Positions 40,527 to 49,128 of a stretch of 64,000 bases of DNA are shown here, piece by piece (the first letter of the stretch is position 1; each line of letters starts with the position of its first letter). Made by a program: the position numbers and the translations under genes. The notes below the pieces were generated by a model. It was not told the origin of the DNA, did no database searches, and saw only the letters and a list, made by a program, of their open reading frames with translations. Source of the DNA: Aequoribacter fuscus (lineage in GTDB: Bacteria > Pseudomonadota > Gammaproteobacteria > Pseudomonadales > Halieaceae); the NCBI RefSeq assembly GCF_009910365.1, contig NZ_CP036423.1, forward strand, positions 558,001 through 622,000, given 5' to 3'.

Positions 40527-41432
40527 CTACGGGGTCAGGTCGACGATTTCTTTGACTAGGTCGGCAATTTGATTGCGCGGGTAATCAAGAACCGCCATGT
40601 CTTCGTCGCTCATGTCAAAGCTAACGGTTGCACCAGGGCCAGCGAACAGAATGATGTTCGGGAAGAAGGGGTGTTCTTCGTCACGAACTTCGAGCTCTAC
40701 GGGGTTACCGGCGGCAGCAAACCAAAGTTCTAGGTATTCCTTCCAGCTGAGGTTTTCGTCGCCTATCAGATAACCTTTGCCGTTCTCGCCGTTTTCTAGC
40801 GCATTGCAGGTAGCGATGGCCAGCGAGTGAGTGCTGATGTGGTTGGTGCCACCTTTGGGTGCAAACACCGGGATGTCGGGGATATGACCACGTGAATAGT
40901 GCACCAATGCATCCAAATGCGGTGCGGAAACGCTTTCTAAATGACCTAGCACGAAGGGCGGGTTTAAGGCGCAAACGCTGAAGTTCTCGTCGGCTAGGGC
41001 TAGTGCACCTTGGGCAGCGTTGTGGCGTGAAGTGACGTAAGCGTCGACGCCAATCTGCTGTGGCGCGACCTGGGGGTAAAAGGTGCCAATCAATACCGAT
41101 TTTTTGATACCCGCATCTTTTGCGGCTTGGAAAAAGCGTGGCACCGCAATATCGTTGGCCTGGGTGTAAAACGCCTCGGGTGTGATGGAGCCGTCTTGTG
41201 GGATGTTTCTGACATCCGCCGCTGCAGAGAACACCAGTGCATCGAAGCCTTGCAGGCGACCATCATCAATATTGTCGTAGATATAGTTTCCCTCTAGGTG
41301 TTTAAAACCAGCGAGTGGGCCAGATTCGGCTGCTTTGCGCGACATAATGGTGACATCGTGTCCGCGCTTTTGCAGTTCTAAAGCGATAGTGCCGCCAATA
41401 AGGCCAGAGCCGCCAACAACCAATACCTTCAT
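40527..41432 (-). CDS. NAD-dependent epimerase/NmrA-like protein
   Basis: The 301-residue extended SDR-like protein begins MKVLVVGGSGLIGGTIALELQKRGHDV, a clear nucleotide-binding Rossmann motif. A Tyr-x-x-x-Arg (YVTSRH) occurs in place of Tyr-x-x-x-Lys, so it may be a redox sensor of NmrA type rather than an epimerase. The C-terminal half (HISTHSLAIATCNALE) follows the pattern of atypical SDRs. It is on the same strand as the GST-like gene, 56 bases upstream of it. Substrate unknown. The 120-base gap upstream holds no gene. Confidence 0.75.
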   Translation of the reverse strand: MKVLVVGGSGLIGGTIALELQKRGHDVTIMSRKAAESGPLAGFKHLEGNYIYDNIDDGRLQGFDALVFSAAADVRNIPQDGSITPEAFYTQANDIAVPRFFQAAKDAGIKKSVLIGTFYPQVAPQQIGVDAYVTSRHNAAQGALALADENFSVCALNPPFVLGHLESVSAPHLDALVHYSRGHIPDIPVFAPKGGTNHISTHSLAIATCNALENGENGKGYLIGDENLSWKEYLELWFAAAGNPVELEVRDEEHPFFPNIILFAGPGATVSFDMSDEDMAVLDYPRNQIADLVKEIVDLTP

Positions 41433-41552
41433 CGTGATTCCCTTTTCATGATTTGTGTCGTGTGTTGATGAAAGCGAATTTTCCTCGAGTTTACATCGTC
41501 TGTTTGGGTGCCAGAAATCTAGCCACTAGAGAACCAACGATTAGAAACACCC

Positions 41553-42470
41553 CTAAAAGTGCGAGAACCCTTTGGCGTCAACCGGTTTGCCATCTACAGT
41601 AAGTGTCCGTTCCGTGACGACTAAACCAATGACCCTGCAGGTGTCTGGCGGAGTGATGCTTGCCGGTAGGGTAAAACAAAGCTGGTAGTCCTCGCCTGCG
41701 TGCAGGGCGAGCTCTAACGCGCGCTGATGACCCATGCTATCAAGTAAGGCTTGCGACAAGGGTATTTGACTCGACAAAAGCTCGGCGCCAATACCGCTGG
41801 CTGTTAGGGTGTGATTCAAGTCTGCCAGTAAGCCATCGCTAATATCGATACAGCTGGTGGCGATGCCTGCCAGTTCTTGTCCCAATGCCAATTGCGGTTG
41901 GGGATAGCACCAAGCATCATGCAGAGCTTGATAGTGGTCGTCGTTGTCGATATCGAGTTCGCCAAGTTCTAGCGCTAGGCCCGCGCCTGCGTCTCCTAGT
42001 GTGTTCGATACGCAGATGACATCCCCGAGTTTGGCACCAGAGCGTTTAAGCACGTTTTGTGGTGCCACTGACCCGTGCACCGTAACGCTAATGCACAAAG
42101 GACCTTTGGTGGTATCGCCGCCCACTAAGGGGCAGTCGAAGATGTAAACGGCTTTGGTCACTCCTTCACTGAAGCTGCGCAGCCACCATTCGTCTTGCTC
42201 TGGTAGGGTAAGCGCTAGCGTAATGCCTAAGGGTTTGGCGCCCATGGCGGCCAGATCGCTGACCGCGCTGGCAATGCTGCGATAGGCGATGACTTCGGGT
42301 AGTGTGTGATCGCTAAAATGCACGCCAGCTACCGCTGTATCGACAGACACCACCAGGTGTTCACCCTCGGGGACACGCAGTAGTGCCGCATCGTCCCCCA
42401 CGCCGAGTTCGACATTGCTGCCAAAGTCGAGACCGGTAAAGTAGGTTTTTATGAGGTCGAATTCGCCCAT
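41553..42470 (-). CDS. thiL: Thiamine-monophosphate kinase
   Basis: The 305-residue ATP-dependent kinase makes thiamine diphosphate from thiamine monophosphate. Motifs: MGEFDLIKTYF start, GVGDDAALL, SVDTAVAGVHF, metal-binding segments DLAAMGAKP and CPLVGGDTTKGP, and CIDISDGLLADLNH. It belongs to the PurM/AIR synthase superfamily. It follows nusB in the rib-nusB-thiL series shared by many gammaproteobacteria. All landmarks are present. Confidence 0.94.
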   Translation of the reverse strand: MGEFDLIKTYFTGLDFGSNVELGVGDDAALLRVPEGEHLVVSVDTAVAGVHFSDHTLPEVIAYRSIASAVSDLAAMGAKPLGITLALTLPEQDEWWLRSFSEGVTKAVYIFDCPLVGGDTTKGPLCISVTVHGSVAPQNVLKRSGAKLGDVICVSNTLGDAGAGLALELGELDIDNDDHYQALHDAWCYPQPQLALGQELAGIATSCIDISDGLLADLNHTLTASGIGAELLSSQIPLSQALLDSMGHQRALELALHAGEDYQLCFTLPASITPPDTCRVIGLVVTERTLTVDGKPVDAKGFSHF

Positions 42471-42533
42471 GGCGCTATCGTTAAGTAGTGACGTGGTTTT
42501 TGAACATGGGTTTAGGCATTTGCCTCAGCCCAT

Positions 42534-42977
42534 CTACAAGCCAAGCTCGACGGTGCGCAGACCGCGGGCGGCTTTGTCTAGGACACCATTGATGTATTTA
42601 TGACCGTCGGTCGCGCCGAATTTGCGGGTCAAAGATACCGCTTCGTTGATCACCACTTTAAACGGCACGTCCAAGCGTTCTTTCAGCTCGAACAAGCCCA
42701 TTCTTAGAATGGCCAGTTCGACAGCATCCAAATCATCCAACTTACGGTCGAGTAGCGGCTCTAAATAGGCGTCGATTGAGGCATGGGTTTTAACCACGCC
42801 GTGCAGCAAAGCCTGAAAATATTCGAGGTCAACGTGCGAAAAATCGTAGTCGATACGAAATTCTGCTTCGATATCGGTCGACGATTGCTCGTTCATATGC
42901 CAGCGATACAAGGCTTGCACTGTGTAGTGGCGCGCCTTGTGTCGCTCGGCCGAGATGGTATTAATGGTTTTGGTCAC
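42534..42977 (-). CDS. nusB: Transcription antitermination factor NusB
   Basis: A 147-residue all-helical protein with RHKARHYTVQALYRW near the N-terminus and ILRMGLFELKERLDVPFKVVINEAVSLTRKFG toward the C-terminus, typical of NusB. It binds boxA RNA with NusE in rRNA antitermination. Its start directly follows the ribH stop, so translation is coupled. Standard length. Confidence 0.95.
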   Translation of the reverse strand: MTKTINTISAERHKARHYTVQALYRWHMNEQSSTDIEAEFRIDYDFSHVDLEYFQALLHGVVKTHASIDAYLEPLLDRKLDDLDAVELAILRMGLFELKERLDVPFKVVINEAVSLTRKFGATDGHKYINGVLDKAARGLRTVELGL

Positions 42978-43448
42978 TTAGCCTACCTGCGCCAAGAGAT
43001 CGACCATTTCGATCGCAGAGGTTGCGGCTTCGGCGCCTTTGTTACCTGCTTTGGTGCCAGAGCGTTCAACGGCTTGCTCGATGGAATCAACGGTAAGGAC
43101 GCCAAACGCAATGGGCAAACCATATTCTAGACTGACTTGAGCAATGCCTTTAGTACACTCACCGGCAACGTGTTCAAAGTGAGGTGTGCCGCCACGAATC
43201 ACGGCGCCAAGTGCGATGATGGCGTCGGTGCCGCCGGCCTTAGCGATTTTTTGGCACACTAAAGGAATTTCGAAAGCACCTGGTGCGCGCACGATTTTCA
43301 TTTGCTCATCGCTTACACCGTGACGACGCAAGCTGTCGATCGCGCCTTCTAGCAAGTGCTCTACGACAAAACTATTCCAGCGACCCACCACTAAGGTGTA
43401 ATGACCCTTGCCTGAGGCCAAATTGCCTTCTACGGTTTGGATTGCCAT
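42978..43448 (-). CDS. ribH: 6,7-dimethyl-8-ribityllumazine synthase
   Basis: The 156-residue lumazine synthase joins the pyrimidine intermediate and 3,4-dihydroxy-2-butanone 4-phosphate. The active-site strings [47 protein letters not shown] and the catalytic His therein are intact, with [17 protein letters not shown]. It forms icosahedral or pentameric shells in other bacteria. It is 1 base downstream of the ribBA-like gene. Confidence 0.95.
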   Translation of the reverse strand: MAIQTVEGNLASGKGHYTLVVGRWNSFVVEHLLEGAIDSLRRHGVSDEQMKIVRAPGAFEIPLVCQKIAKAGGTDAIIALGAVIRGGTPHFEHVAGECTKGIAQVSLEYGLPIAFGVLTVDSIEQAVERSGTKAGNKGAEAATSAIEMVDLLAQVG

Positions 43449-43449
43449 G

Positions 43450-44580
43450 TTAAGACTCCTCTACTCGAGTGATTGTGCCACTCGGATCAATAAAACTGTT
43501 CACTTCTAAATCAAAGCCCGAGAGCGCATTGTACTTCATTGGCGCACCCAACAGCGAGATTTTACGCACACCTAAGTCCTTTAGGATTTGCGACCCTGTG
43601 CCGATGCGGCTGTAAATAGGCGTCCGCTTGGGTTGTACAGCATCAGGTGTGCCCAGCGCCATGTCGACACTGTGTAGCAGAGTGTCGCTGCTTTCGTCGT
43701 TGGCTAGTATGACTGCAACACCATGCGTTTGTTGCGCCAGGTAGGCAATGGCGCTGCTGGCGTCCCATGAATTCACGTCGGCGACTTGCGTGCCGATAAT
43801 ATCTCGCAGTATCGACTGTACGTGCATGCGCACAGGGACTGTTGTGTCCGCTGTTATTGCCCCTTTGGTCAGTGCAATGTGCATTAAGTTATTGGCACGG
43901 TCTCGGTAGGCGACCAGATTAAACTCGCCGTGCTTAGTGTGAATCGTCCCTTCGCGCTCGCGTTCAATGGTGCGCTCGTTACTCAGTCTAAAGTGAATCA
44001 GATCGGCGATGGAGCCGATCTTTAAATCCCACTGTTTGGCAAACTCTCGCAACGCTTCGCCGTCGGCTAAGTATCCTTCCGACGCTAAGATATCGGCAAT
44101 GACGGCACTGGGAGAGCAGCCCGCTAAGCGCGCGTAGTCAGCGGCTGCCTCGGTGTGGCCGGCTCGGTTTAGAACGCCACCGTCCTCCGCGGTCAGCGGG
44201 AAAATGTGTCCCGGCTGAACAATATCTTCAGGTTTCGCGTTGGGTGCCACCGCGACTTGAACGGTCAAAGCGCGGTCGGCCGCAGAAATACCGGTATCGA
44301 TACCGTGTCGCGCTTCGATTGATAGCGTAAAGTTGGTTTTCTCGGCGCTGGTGTTTTCGGCCATCAAGGGTAAGTTTAGCTGGCGGCAGCGTTCTTTCGT
44401 CAACGCAAGGCACACCAAGCCCTTGGCTCTGCGCGCCATAAAGTTCACATGGTTCGCGGTGATATGGTCAGCGGCGACCATCACGACCCCTTCAGAACTG
44501 CTGTCTTTGTCATCGTCGACCAATACAACCATGTGGCCGCGACGCAAATCGGCAATCAGTTCGTCTACTGTGTTTAACAT
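43450..44580 (-). CDS. ribBA: RibBA-like protein with altered DHBP synthase site
   Basis: A 376-residue protein with an N-terminal 3,4-dihydroxy-2-butanone-4-phosphate synthase domain and a GTP-cyclohydrolase-II-like C-terminus. The normally strict DDEDRENEGD loop reads [12 protein letters not shown] here, losing Arg and one metal-binding Glu, and the later CE(I/L) motif reads AD (AVIADIL). Other parts ([27 protein letters not shown]) are kept. The C-terminal domain has none of the zinc Cys residues of active cyclohydrolase. So it may be poorly active or repurposed, with other ribA/ribB genes elsewhere. It lies between ribE and ribH. Confidence 0.88.
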   Translation of the reverse strand: MLNTVDELIADLRRGHMVVLVDDDKDSSSEGVVMVAADHITANHVNFMARRAKGLVCLALTKERCRQLNLPLMAENTSAEKTNFTLSIEARHGIDTGISAADRALTVQVAVAPNAKPEDIVQPGHIFPLTAEDGGVLNRAGHTEAAADYARLAGCSPSAVIADILASEGYLADGEALREFAKQWDLKIGSIADLIHFRLSNERTIEREREGTIHTKHGEFNLVAYRDRANNLMHIALTKGAITADTTVPVRMHVQSILRDIIGTQVADVNSWDASSAIAYLAQQTHGVAVILANDESSDTLLHSVDMALGTPDAVQPKRTPIYSRIGTGSQILKDLGVRKISLLGAPMKYNALSGFDLEVNSFIDPSGTITRVEES

Positions 44581-44603
44581 GCTTTGAAATTCCTAAATTT
44601 TGC

Positions 44604-45260
44604 TTAGCGGTTTAAAAAACCGTTTTCGGCCAGAGTCTCTAAACTCAGGCCCTGAGGTTTGGCGGCCTCACTCCCCATAAGAAGTCGCTCGAGGTAGCGC
44701 GCGATTACGTCCACTTCTAAATTGATGGAGGTGCCAACGTGGTAGCCACCGATAACGGTTTCAGCCATGGTTTGCGGAATGATGTTTAAGTCAAAGCGGC
44801 TGCCATTGACGGAGTTCACGGTCAGGCTGGTGCCGTCTATGCATATGGAGCCTTTGTGAGCGATGTATTTCGCGAGTTCGGCCGGGGCCTCAATTAAAAA
44901 GCGCCATGAGCGGCCCTCTTCATAGCGCTCGACAACTGTACCGATACCGTCGACGTGGCCGCTGACAATATGGCCGCCCAGACGAGATTCGGGCGTTAGG
45001 GCCCGCTCTAAGTTGACTTTGGTGCCGTTGCTCCAGGTGCCGACTGTGGTTAAGCTCAGTGTTTCGTTAGACACATCAGCCCAGTAGCCATCTCCGGGCA
45101 GGTCGACCACGGTCAAACAGACACCACTGGTGCAAATACTGTCTCCTAGCTGAACCCCGTGCAGTGGGAGCTTGCCAGATTTAACGCGAATACGAACATC
45201 GCCGCCGCGGGGCTCTATCGCAGCAATTTCGCCTACAGCTTCAATGATGCCGGTAAACAT
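44604..45260 (-). CDS. ribE: Riboflavin synthase alpha chain
   Basis: The 218-residue protein has two repeated lumazine-binding barrels, each with a GHIVSGHVDG or equivalent motif, and begins MFTGIIEAVGEIA, the hallmark of riboflavin synthase. SICTSGVCLTV and SICIDGTSLTVN mark the two halves. It dismutates two lumazine molecules to riboflavin. It lies 16 bases downstream of ribD. No FMN riboswitch is visible in the short spacers of this operon. Confidence 0.95.
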   Translation of the reverse strand: MFTGIIEAVGEIAAIEPRGGDVRIRVKSGKLPLHGVQLGDSICTSGVCLTVVDLPGDGYWADVSNETLSLTTVGTWSNGTKVNLERALTPESRLGGHIVSGHVDGIGTVVERYEEGRSWRFLIEAPAELAKYIAHKGSICIDGTSLTVNSVNGSRFDLNIIPQTMAETVIGGYHVGTSINLEVDVIARYLERLLMGSEAAKPQGLSLETLAENGFLNR

Positions 45261-45276
45261 AGTGTTCCTATCTGCC

Positions 45277-46389
45277 TTAATGTGTGGGCTTGAACGTTAA
45301 TTTTAAGTCGGGCCCGATTCGACGGGTGTCGATTAAACCGAAGTTTAGGCGCTGTGTCATGGTCGCTATGTCCATATGAACTAGACTTTGCGCATTATGA
45401 CCAAGAATAACAGGCGCTTGATAAAGAATAAGTTCATCGATAAGGCCAGCGTTTAACCAGCTACCGGCGAGCCTTGGACCACATTCTAGTAGAATTTCGT
45501 TGGCCGGGGCGATCGCCATTAGCTGTAACAAAGCGTTTTTTAACCCAGCTGGCGTTTTGAGCGCAGCTACCTCGACGATATTTTCAGGGTTTATGTGGTC
45601 GGGCCGAGTAGTTTTGGGCTCTGCGCAAAATAGGGTTCGAGCGCCGCTCAATACCTTTGCGCCATTCGTGGTTCTGAGTGTCGAGTCAAAGACGGCACGC
45701 AGCGGTTGATGAGCGGTTGCCTCGCGTGCGAGATTGGGGTCGAGCGGAAGGTCGCCTTCTCGCACGTTAAGCTGGCAGTCATCTTCCAGCACTGTGCCCA
45801 CACCCGTAATAACAAGTCCTGCTTCTGCGCGCAGTCGCTGTACATCGCGTCGCGCGCTGGGGCCAGTAATCCATTGGCTTTCGCCGTTTGCCAGGGCAAT
45901 TTTGCCGTCTAGTGAGCAGGCAAGTTTGAGGCGCACTCGGCCGTAGCCGCGTTCGAGTCGAAGTAAAAACCCCTGCAACTGCTGTTTTACGGTATCGGCC
46001 AAGAGTCCGACTCGAACCTCAATGCCGGCGTGTTTAAGTGCTTCGAATCCGCTGCCCGCAACTTCGGGGTAGGGGTCTTCGATGGCGGCAACGACTTTGC
46101 TAATGCCCGCCTGAATGAGTGCCTGACTGCAAGGGCCGGTTCTACCCTGGTGATTGCAGGGTTCTAGAGTGACGTAAGCGGTTGCTCCACGCGCTTGCTC
46201 GCCGGCTTGCGCAAGCGCCATGACTTCAGCATGACCTTGGCCTGGGGGCTGGGTGTAGCCCTCGCCGACAATCTGCCCGTCTTTGACGATGACGCAGCCC
46301 ACATGGGGGTTGGGTTTGGCGCTGTACTTGCCGTGCTCGGCCAGATTGATGGCCCGTTGCATGAGTTCTGTGTCGGAAAGATTGGTCAC
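45277..46389 (-). CDS. ribD: Bifunctional riboflavin deaminase/reductase
   Basis: Residues 1-145 form the cytidine-deaminase-like domain with zinc motifs GHAEVMAL and LEPCNHQGRTGPC. The rest is the reductase domain with RVRLKLACSLDGKIALANGESQWITG and VHMDIATM-type end. It carries out steps two and three of riboflavin synthesis. It starts 2 bases after the nrdR stop. Full length (370 residues) and normal motifs. Confidence 0.95.
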   Translation of the reverse strand: MTNLSDTELMQRAINLAEHGKYSAKPNPHVGCVIVKDGQIVGEGYTQPPGQGHAEVMALAQAGEQARGATAYVTLEPCNHQGRTGPCSQALIQAGISKVVAAIEDPYPEVAGSGFEALKHAGIEVRVGLLADTVKQQLQGFLLRLERGYGRVRLKLACSLDGKIALANGESQWITGPSARRDVQRLRAEAGLVITGVGTVLEDDCQLNVREGDLPLDPNLAREATAHQPLRAVFDSTLRTTNGAKVLSGARTLFCAEPKTTRPDHINPENIVEVAALKTPAGLKNALLQLMAIAPANEILLECGPRLAGSWLNAGLIDELILYQAPVILGHNAQSLVHMDIATMTQRLNFGLIDTRRIGPDLKLTFKPTH

Positions 46390-46391
46390 GT

Positions 46392-46856
46392 CTAGTCGCT
46401 GTCGGTTGAGTGTCGCAGAGTGTCAATGGCGTCTTTAAATTCCGAGATGTCTTGGAAGCTGCGGTAGACCGAGGCAAAACGCACGTAGGCGACCTCGTCT
46501 AAGGTGCGCAGTTCGCTCATGACCAGCTCGCCCAATACGCGTGAGCCAACTTCCCGCTCGCCGGTGGCGCGCAGCGCATGCTTAATACGCTGGATTACGG
46601 CTTCAACGGCCTCTACTGCTACCGGGCGTTTTTCAAGGGCGCGCTGAAATCCTGCGCGCAGTTTTTCTTCGTCGAAGGGTTCGCGCACGCCATTTTGTTT
46701 GACGATCCGCGGCATGACGAGCTCGGCGATTTCGTAGGTGGTAAAGCGTTCTTTACAGTCAAAGCACTCGCGGCGACGGCGCACTTGGTCACCCTCGGCC
46801 ACTAAGCGGGAGTCGATCACTTTGGTATCGATAGCAGAGCAAAATGGGCAGTGCAT
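46392..46856 (-). CDS. nrdR: Transcriptional repressor NrdR
   Basis: The start at 46856 (MHCPFC) follows AAGGA by 6 bases and gives 154 residues; an upstream in-frame codon is less likely. A zinc ribbon (CPFC near residue 3 and CFDC near residue 31) is followed by an ATP-cone domain ([21 protein letters not shown]). NrdR represses ribonucleotide reductase genes when dATP is high. It heads the riboflavin operon in many gammaproteobacteria. The 215-base gap to the next gene shows no further feature. Confidence 0.95.
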   Translation of the reverse strand: MHCPFCSAIDTKVIDSRLVAEGDQVRRRRECFDCKERFTTYEIAELVMPRIVKQNGVREPFDEEKLRAGFQRALEKRPVAVEAVEAVIQRIKHALRATGEREVGSRVLGELVMSELRTLDEVAYVRFASVYRSFQDISEFKDAIDTLRHSTDSD

Positions 46857-47071
46857 GCGTAATCCTTGCAAATTTTGCGCGAATATTACCATGTTTCCGC
46901 AGCGTTGTTCTTGCGGTTGTTTGAGTGGACGTGCTTGTGTCGATTCAGTGCGCCTTGCGAGAGTGCAGCACTCAAATCTTTTTGGAGCAAAGGAGATCGA
47001 TGGCGACCAAAATCTTGGGATTGGCGGGGTAAGTGGTTAGTTTGGTAATTTGTCTCACACAGGATCCTGCA

Positions 47072-47536
47072 ATGCCACCAAAAACTCAGGCCATCGCTAG
47101 CACCTACTATGTCACCCTGCGTTTGCGCCACAATCACAGGCGCTATCTAACCGATCACCCCGATATTTGGTTTGCCGCTTTGGCTAAAGTCCAAAAAGAG
47201 CTTCCCACTCGGGTGCATGCCTTTGTATTGTTGCCCGATCATGCACACTTAATATGGACGCTTCCGAAAAAGGGCGGGCATATTGATCGTTGTCGGCGGC
47301 TTTGCGAGGAGTTTAGCGAGGAACTCGCGAACAGCACTGGTGCCAGCCGCCGCTTACACAAGGCGAATTTTAGATTGTTTAAAAGTTATTACCCCAGTAC
47401 TCCAATTCATACGGTGTCGCAATTACGGCGGCTGCGCGACCATGTACATCAAGACCCTGTGCGTCATGGTTTGGTGAAGGCACCGAGTGAATGGCGCCAT
47501 TCCAGCGGGTCTAAGTTTAATCCCTTGCTCGATTAA
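47072..47536 (+). CDS. REP-associated-type (Y1/IS200-like) transposase, probably degenerate
   Basis: A 154-residue protein starting at ATG 47072 (AGGA 7 bases upstream; an earlier in-frame start lacks one). It contains the HUH metal site within VLLPDHAHLIWTLP and the C-terminal block of RAYT proteins (here DHVHQDPVRHGLV...EWRHSS, where most relatives have YI-NPV). The change at the conserved Tyr suggests loss of activity or an unusual member. No REP palindromes were recognised beside it. It overlaps the convergent monooxygenase by 4 bases. Confidence 0.75.
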   Translation: MPPKTQAIASTYYVTLRLRHNHRRYLTDHPDIWFAALAKVQKELPTRVHAFVLLPDHAHLIWTLPKKGGHIDRCRRLCEEFSEELANSTGASRRLHKANFRLFKSYYPSTPIHTVSQLRRLRDHVHQDPVRHGLVKAPSEWRHSSGSKFNPLLD

Positions 47537-48882
47537 GCCGCTTTTGGGTTTTGCTTACGCGCCCTGATTCTGCCCGCTGCTATTTCTTTGTCTAAGCGCT
47601 TGGCGTAGTGGTCAAAATGCAGCTGTATGGTGTGCCTGGGGCTTTCGTAATAGTGTCCTGTATAGAACTTTTCGTCGTCGACGATGGCTTGGCGCATCGC
47701 CTGTGCGCTTGGGAGCGCGTATTCGCCCAAGAGATAGGGCGCCACAAGTTTAGACTGCTGCTCCGCGAAATTAACCAAAGTGGGCAAGGACTGAGCTAAG
47801 CCCATGTAAATTAAATTGGGCACCTCGGGTATAAACAAGCGCTTGAACAGTTTGGGTGGGTTGTTCTTCTCGTCGGCCTTAAATTGCGATTGGTCAAAGA
47901 ACGGGAAGTCGATTTTGTAACCCGTGCACCAAATGATCACATCAAAGTCTGATTGCGTGCCGTCGGTAAAGTGAACGGTATCGCCTTCAAAGCGATCGAT
48001 TCCTGTGCGGCCTTTAATGTCGCCAGAGCCCGCCCGCTGCAGAAACTCGCCTGATATCGTGCCGTGCGCCTGCCACACTTTGTAAGTAGGTTCGGGCAGA
48101 CCGTAATCTTTTGGGTTGCCAATCACTTTTTTTGCCGTGACTTCCATCAGCCAGTTTTGAATGCTTTTGGGTACCCAGCCGGGCAACATGACTTTGTCGG
48201 CAGGTTTGCCGTTGATGTATTTTGGGAATACCCACACGCCGCGCCGCATCGAAATATGCAGCTCTTTGGTCAAAAAGCGCATCGACAGCTCAGACGCGAT
48301 ATCCATGGCTGAATTGCCAGAACCTACCACCAACACCCGTTTGTCGCGCATATCAATCGGGTCAAAGGGCGTGTTGTAGCTGTGCGCGTGAATTTGCTCC
48401 CCTGCAAATTCGCCAGAGTAGGCGGGCTCGGGCCAGCGCGGACTCCAGTGGTGGCCATTCGCAACGATCATGAAGTCGTAAGAGCGAGTGTGTCCGTCGG
48501 ACGTGCGTACGGTCCATTGGCCGTCGTCCTCGCGATGTGCATTTTCCACTTTGGTGTTGAAGGTAATAGTCTCGCGCAGGCCAAAGTGGTCGGTGTAGTC
48601 GTTTAGGTAACCGAAGATATCACTGTGATGGGGGAAGTCTGGCCAGTCTTTGGGTACCGGGAACTCTTCAAAGCCCATACGGAATTTCGAGGTGTCAATA
48701 TGCAGGCTTTGGTAGCAGGCCGACATGCCGTTGGGGTTTTTGTAATACCAGTTGCCGCCTACGTTGTCGGAGGCTTCAAAGCAGTCATACGTAATGTTGA
48801 ATTCTTTGAGCCGTTTGATGGTGCTAATGCCGCTGGGGCCCGCGCCAATGACACAGCATTTTGGGGTGGTGTTCGCCGACAT
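47533..48882 (-). CDS. Flavin-containing monooxygenase
   Basis: A 449-residue class B flavoprotein. The FAD motif is CCVIGAGPSGISTIKRL at the N-terminus, the NADPH motif VLVVGSGNSAMDIASEL in the middle, and the FMO fingerprint FAGEQIHAHSYN between them; IWCTGYKIDFPFF lies near the end. Such enzymes oxygenate N, S or carbonyl groups; a Baeyer-Villiger role is less likely as the FxGxxxHxxxWP form is not seen. It is monocistronic and divergent from the vWA gene, with a CRP-like site in the shared upstream region. Confidence 0.88.
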   Translation of the reverse strand: MSANTTPKCCVIGAGPSGISTIKRLKEFNITYDCFEASDNVGGNWYYKNPNGMSACYQSLHIDTSKFRMGFEEFPVPKDWPDFPHHSDIFGYLNDYTDHFGLRETITFNTKVENAHREDDGQWTVRTSDGHTRSYDFMIVANGHHWSPRWPEPAYSGEFAGEQIHAHSYNTPFDPIDMRDKRVLVVGSGNSAMDIASELSMRFLTKELHISMRRGVWVFPKYINGKPADKVMLPGWVPKSIQNWLMEVTAKKVIGNPKDYGLPEPTYKVWQAHGTISGEFLQRAGSGDIKGRTGIDRFEGDTVHFTDGTQSDFDVIIWCTGYKIDFPFFDQSQFKADEKNNPPKLFKRLFIPEVPNLIYMGLAQSLPTLVNFAEQQSKLVAPYLLGEYALPSAQAMRQAIVDDEKFYTGHYYESPRHTIQLHFDHYAKRLDKEIAAGRIRARKQNPKAA

Positions 48883-48975
48883 ATTAGTAGCCTTGTATAC
48901 AGATTATTGTTGGCTAAGCGTAAGTAGATTCTCAGGGTGTTGCAAGTTTGAGCACGAGCAACTGAGCGACGTTTG

Positions 48976-48991
48976 TGTGACCTGCATCACT
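48976..48991. promoter_or_regulatory. CRP/Vfr-like site between divergent genes
   Basis: TGTGACCTGCATCACT matches TGTGA-N6-TCACA at 9 of 10 defined positions. It lies 94 bases upstream of the monooxygenase and about 140 bases from the vWA gene, so it could serve either gene. Confidence 0.5.
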
Positions 48992-49128
48992 CCTTGGTGG
49001 CGATCGTAATAAATCCTTACAAATCCTTACAGTTTTAACATAAACCATTTTGAATTAGGAAAAGTGATAAATTGATATTATTCAACGTTATATAACTTGC
49101 AAAAAATTGTTTGCCCTTTGAAGCCCCT

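Noticed and set aside
43449-46391. FMN riboswitch in the riboflavin operon
   Set aside because: Spacers between these genes are only 1-23 bases and nothing like the conserved FMN-binding fold is seen.
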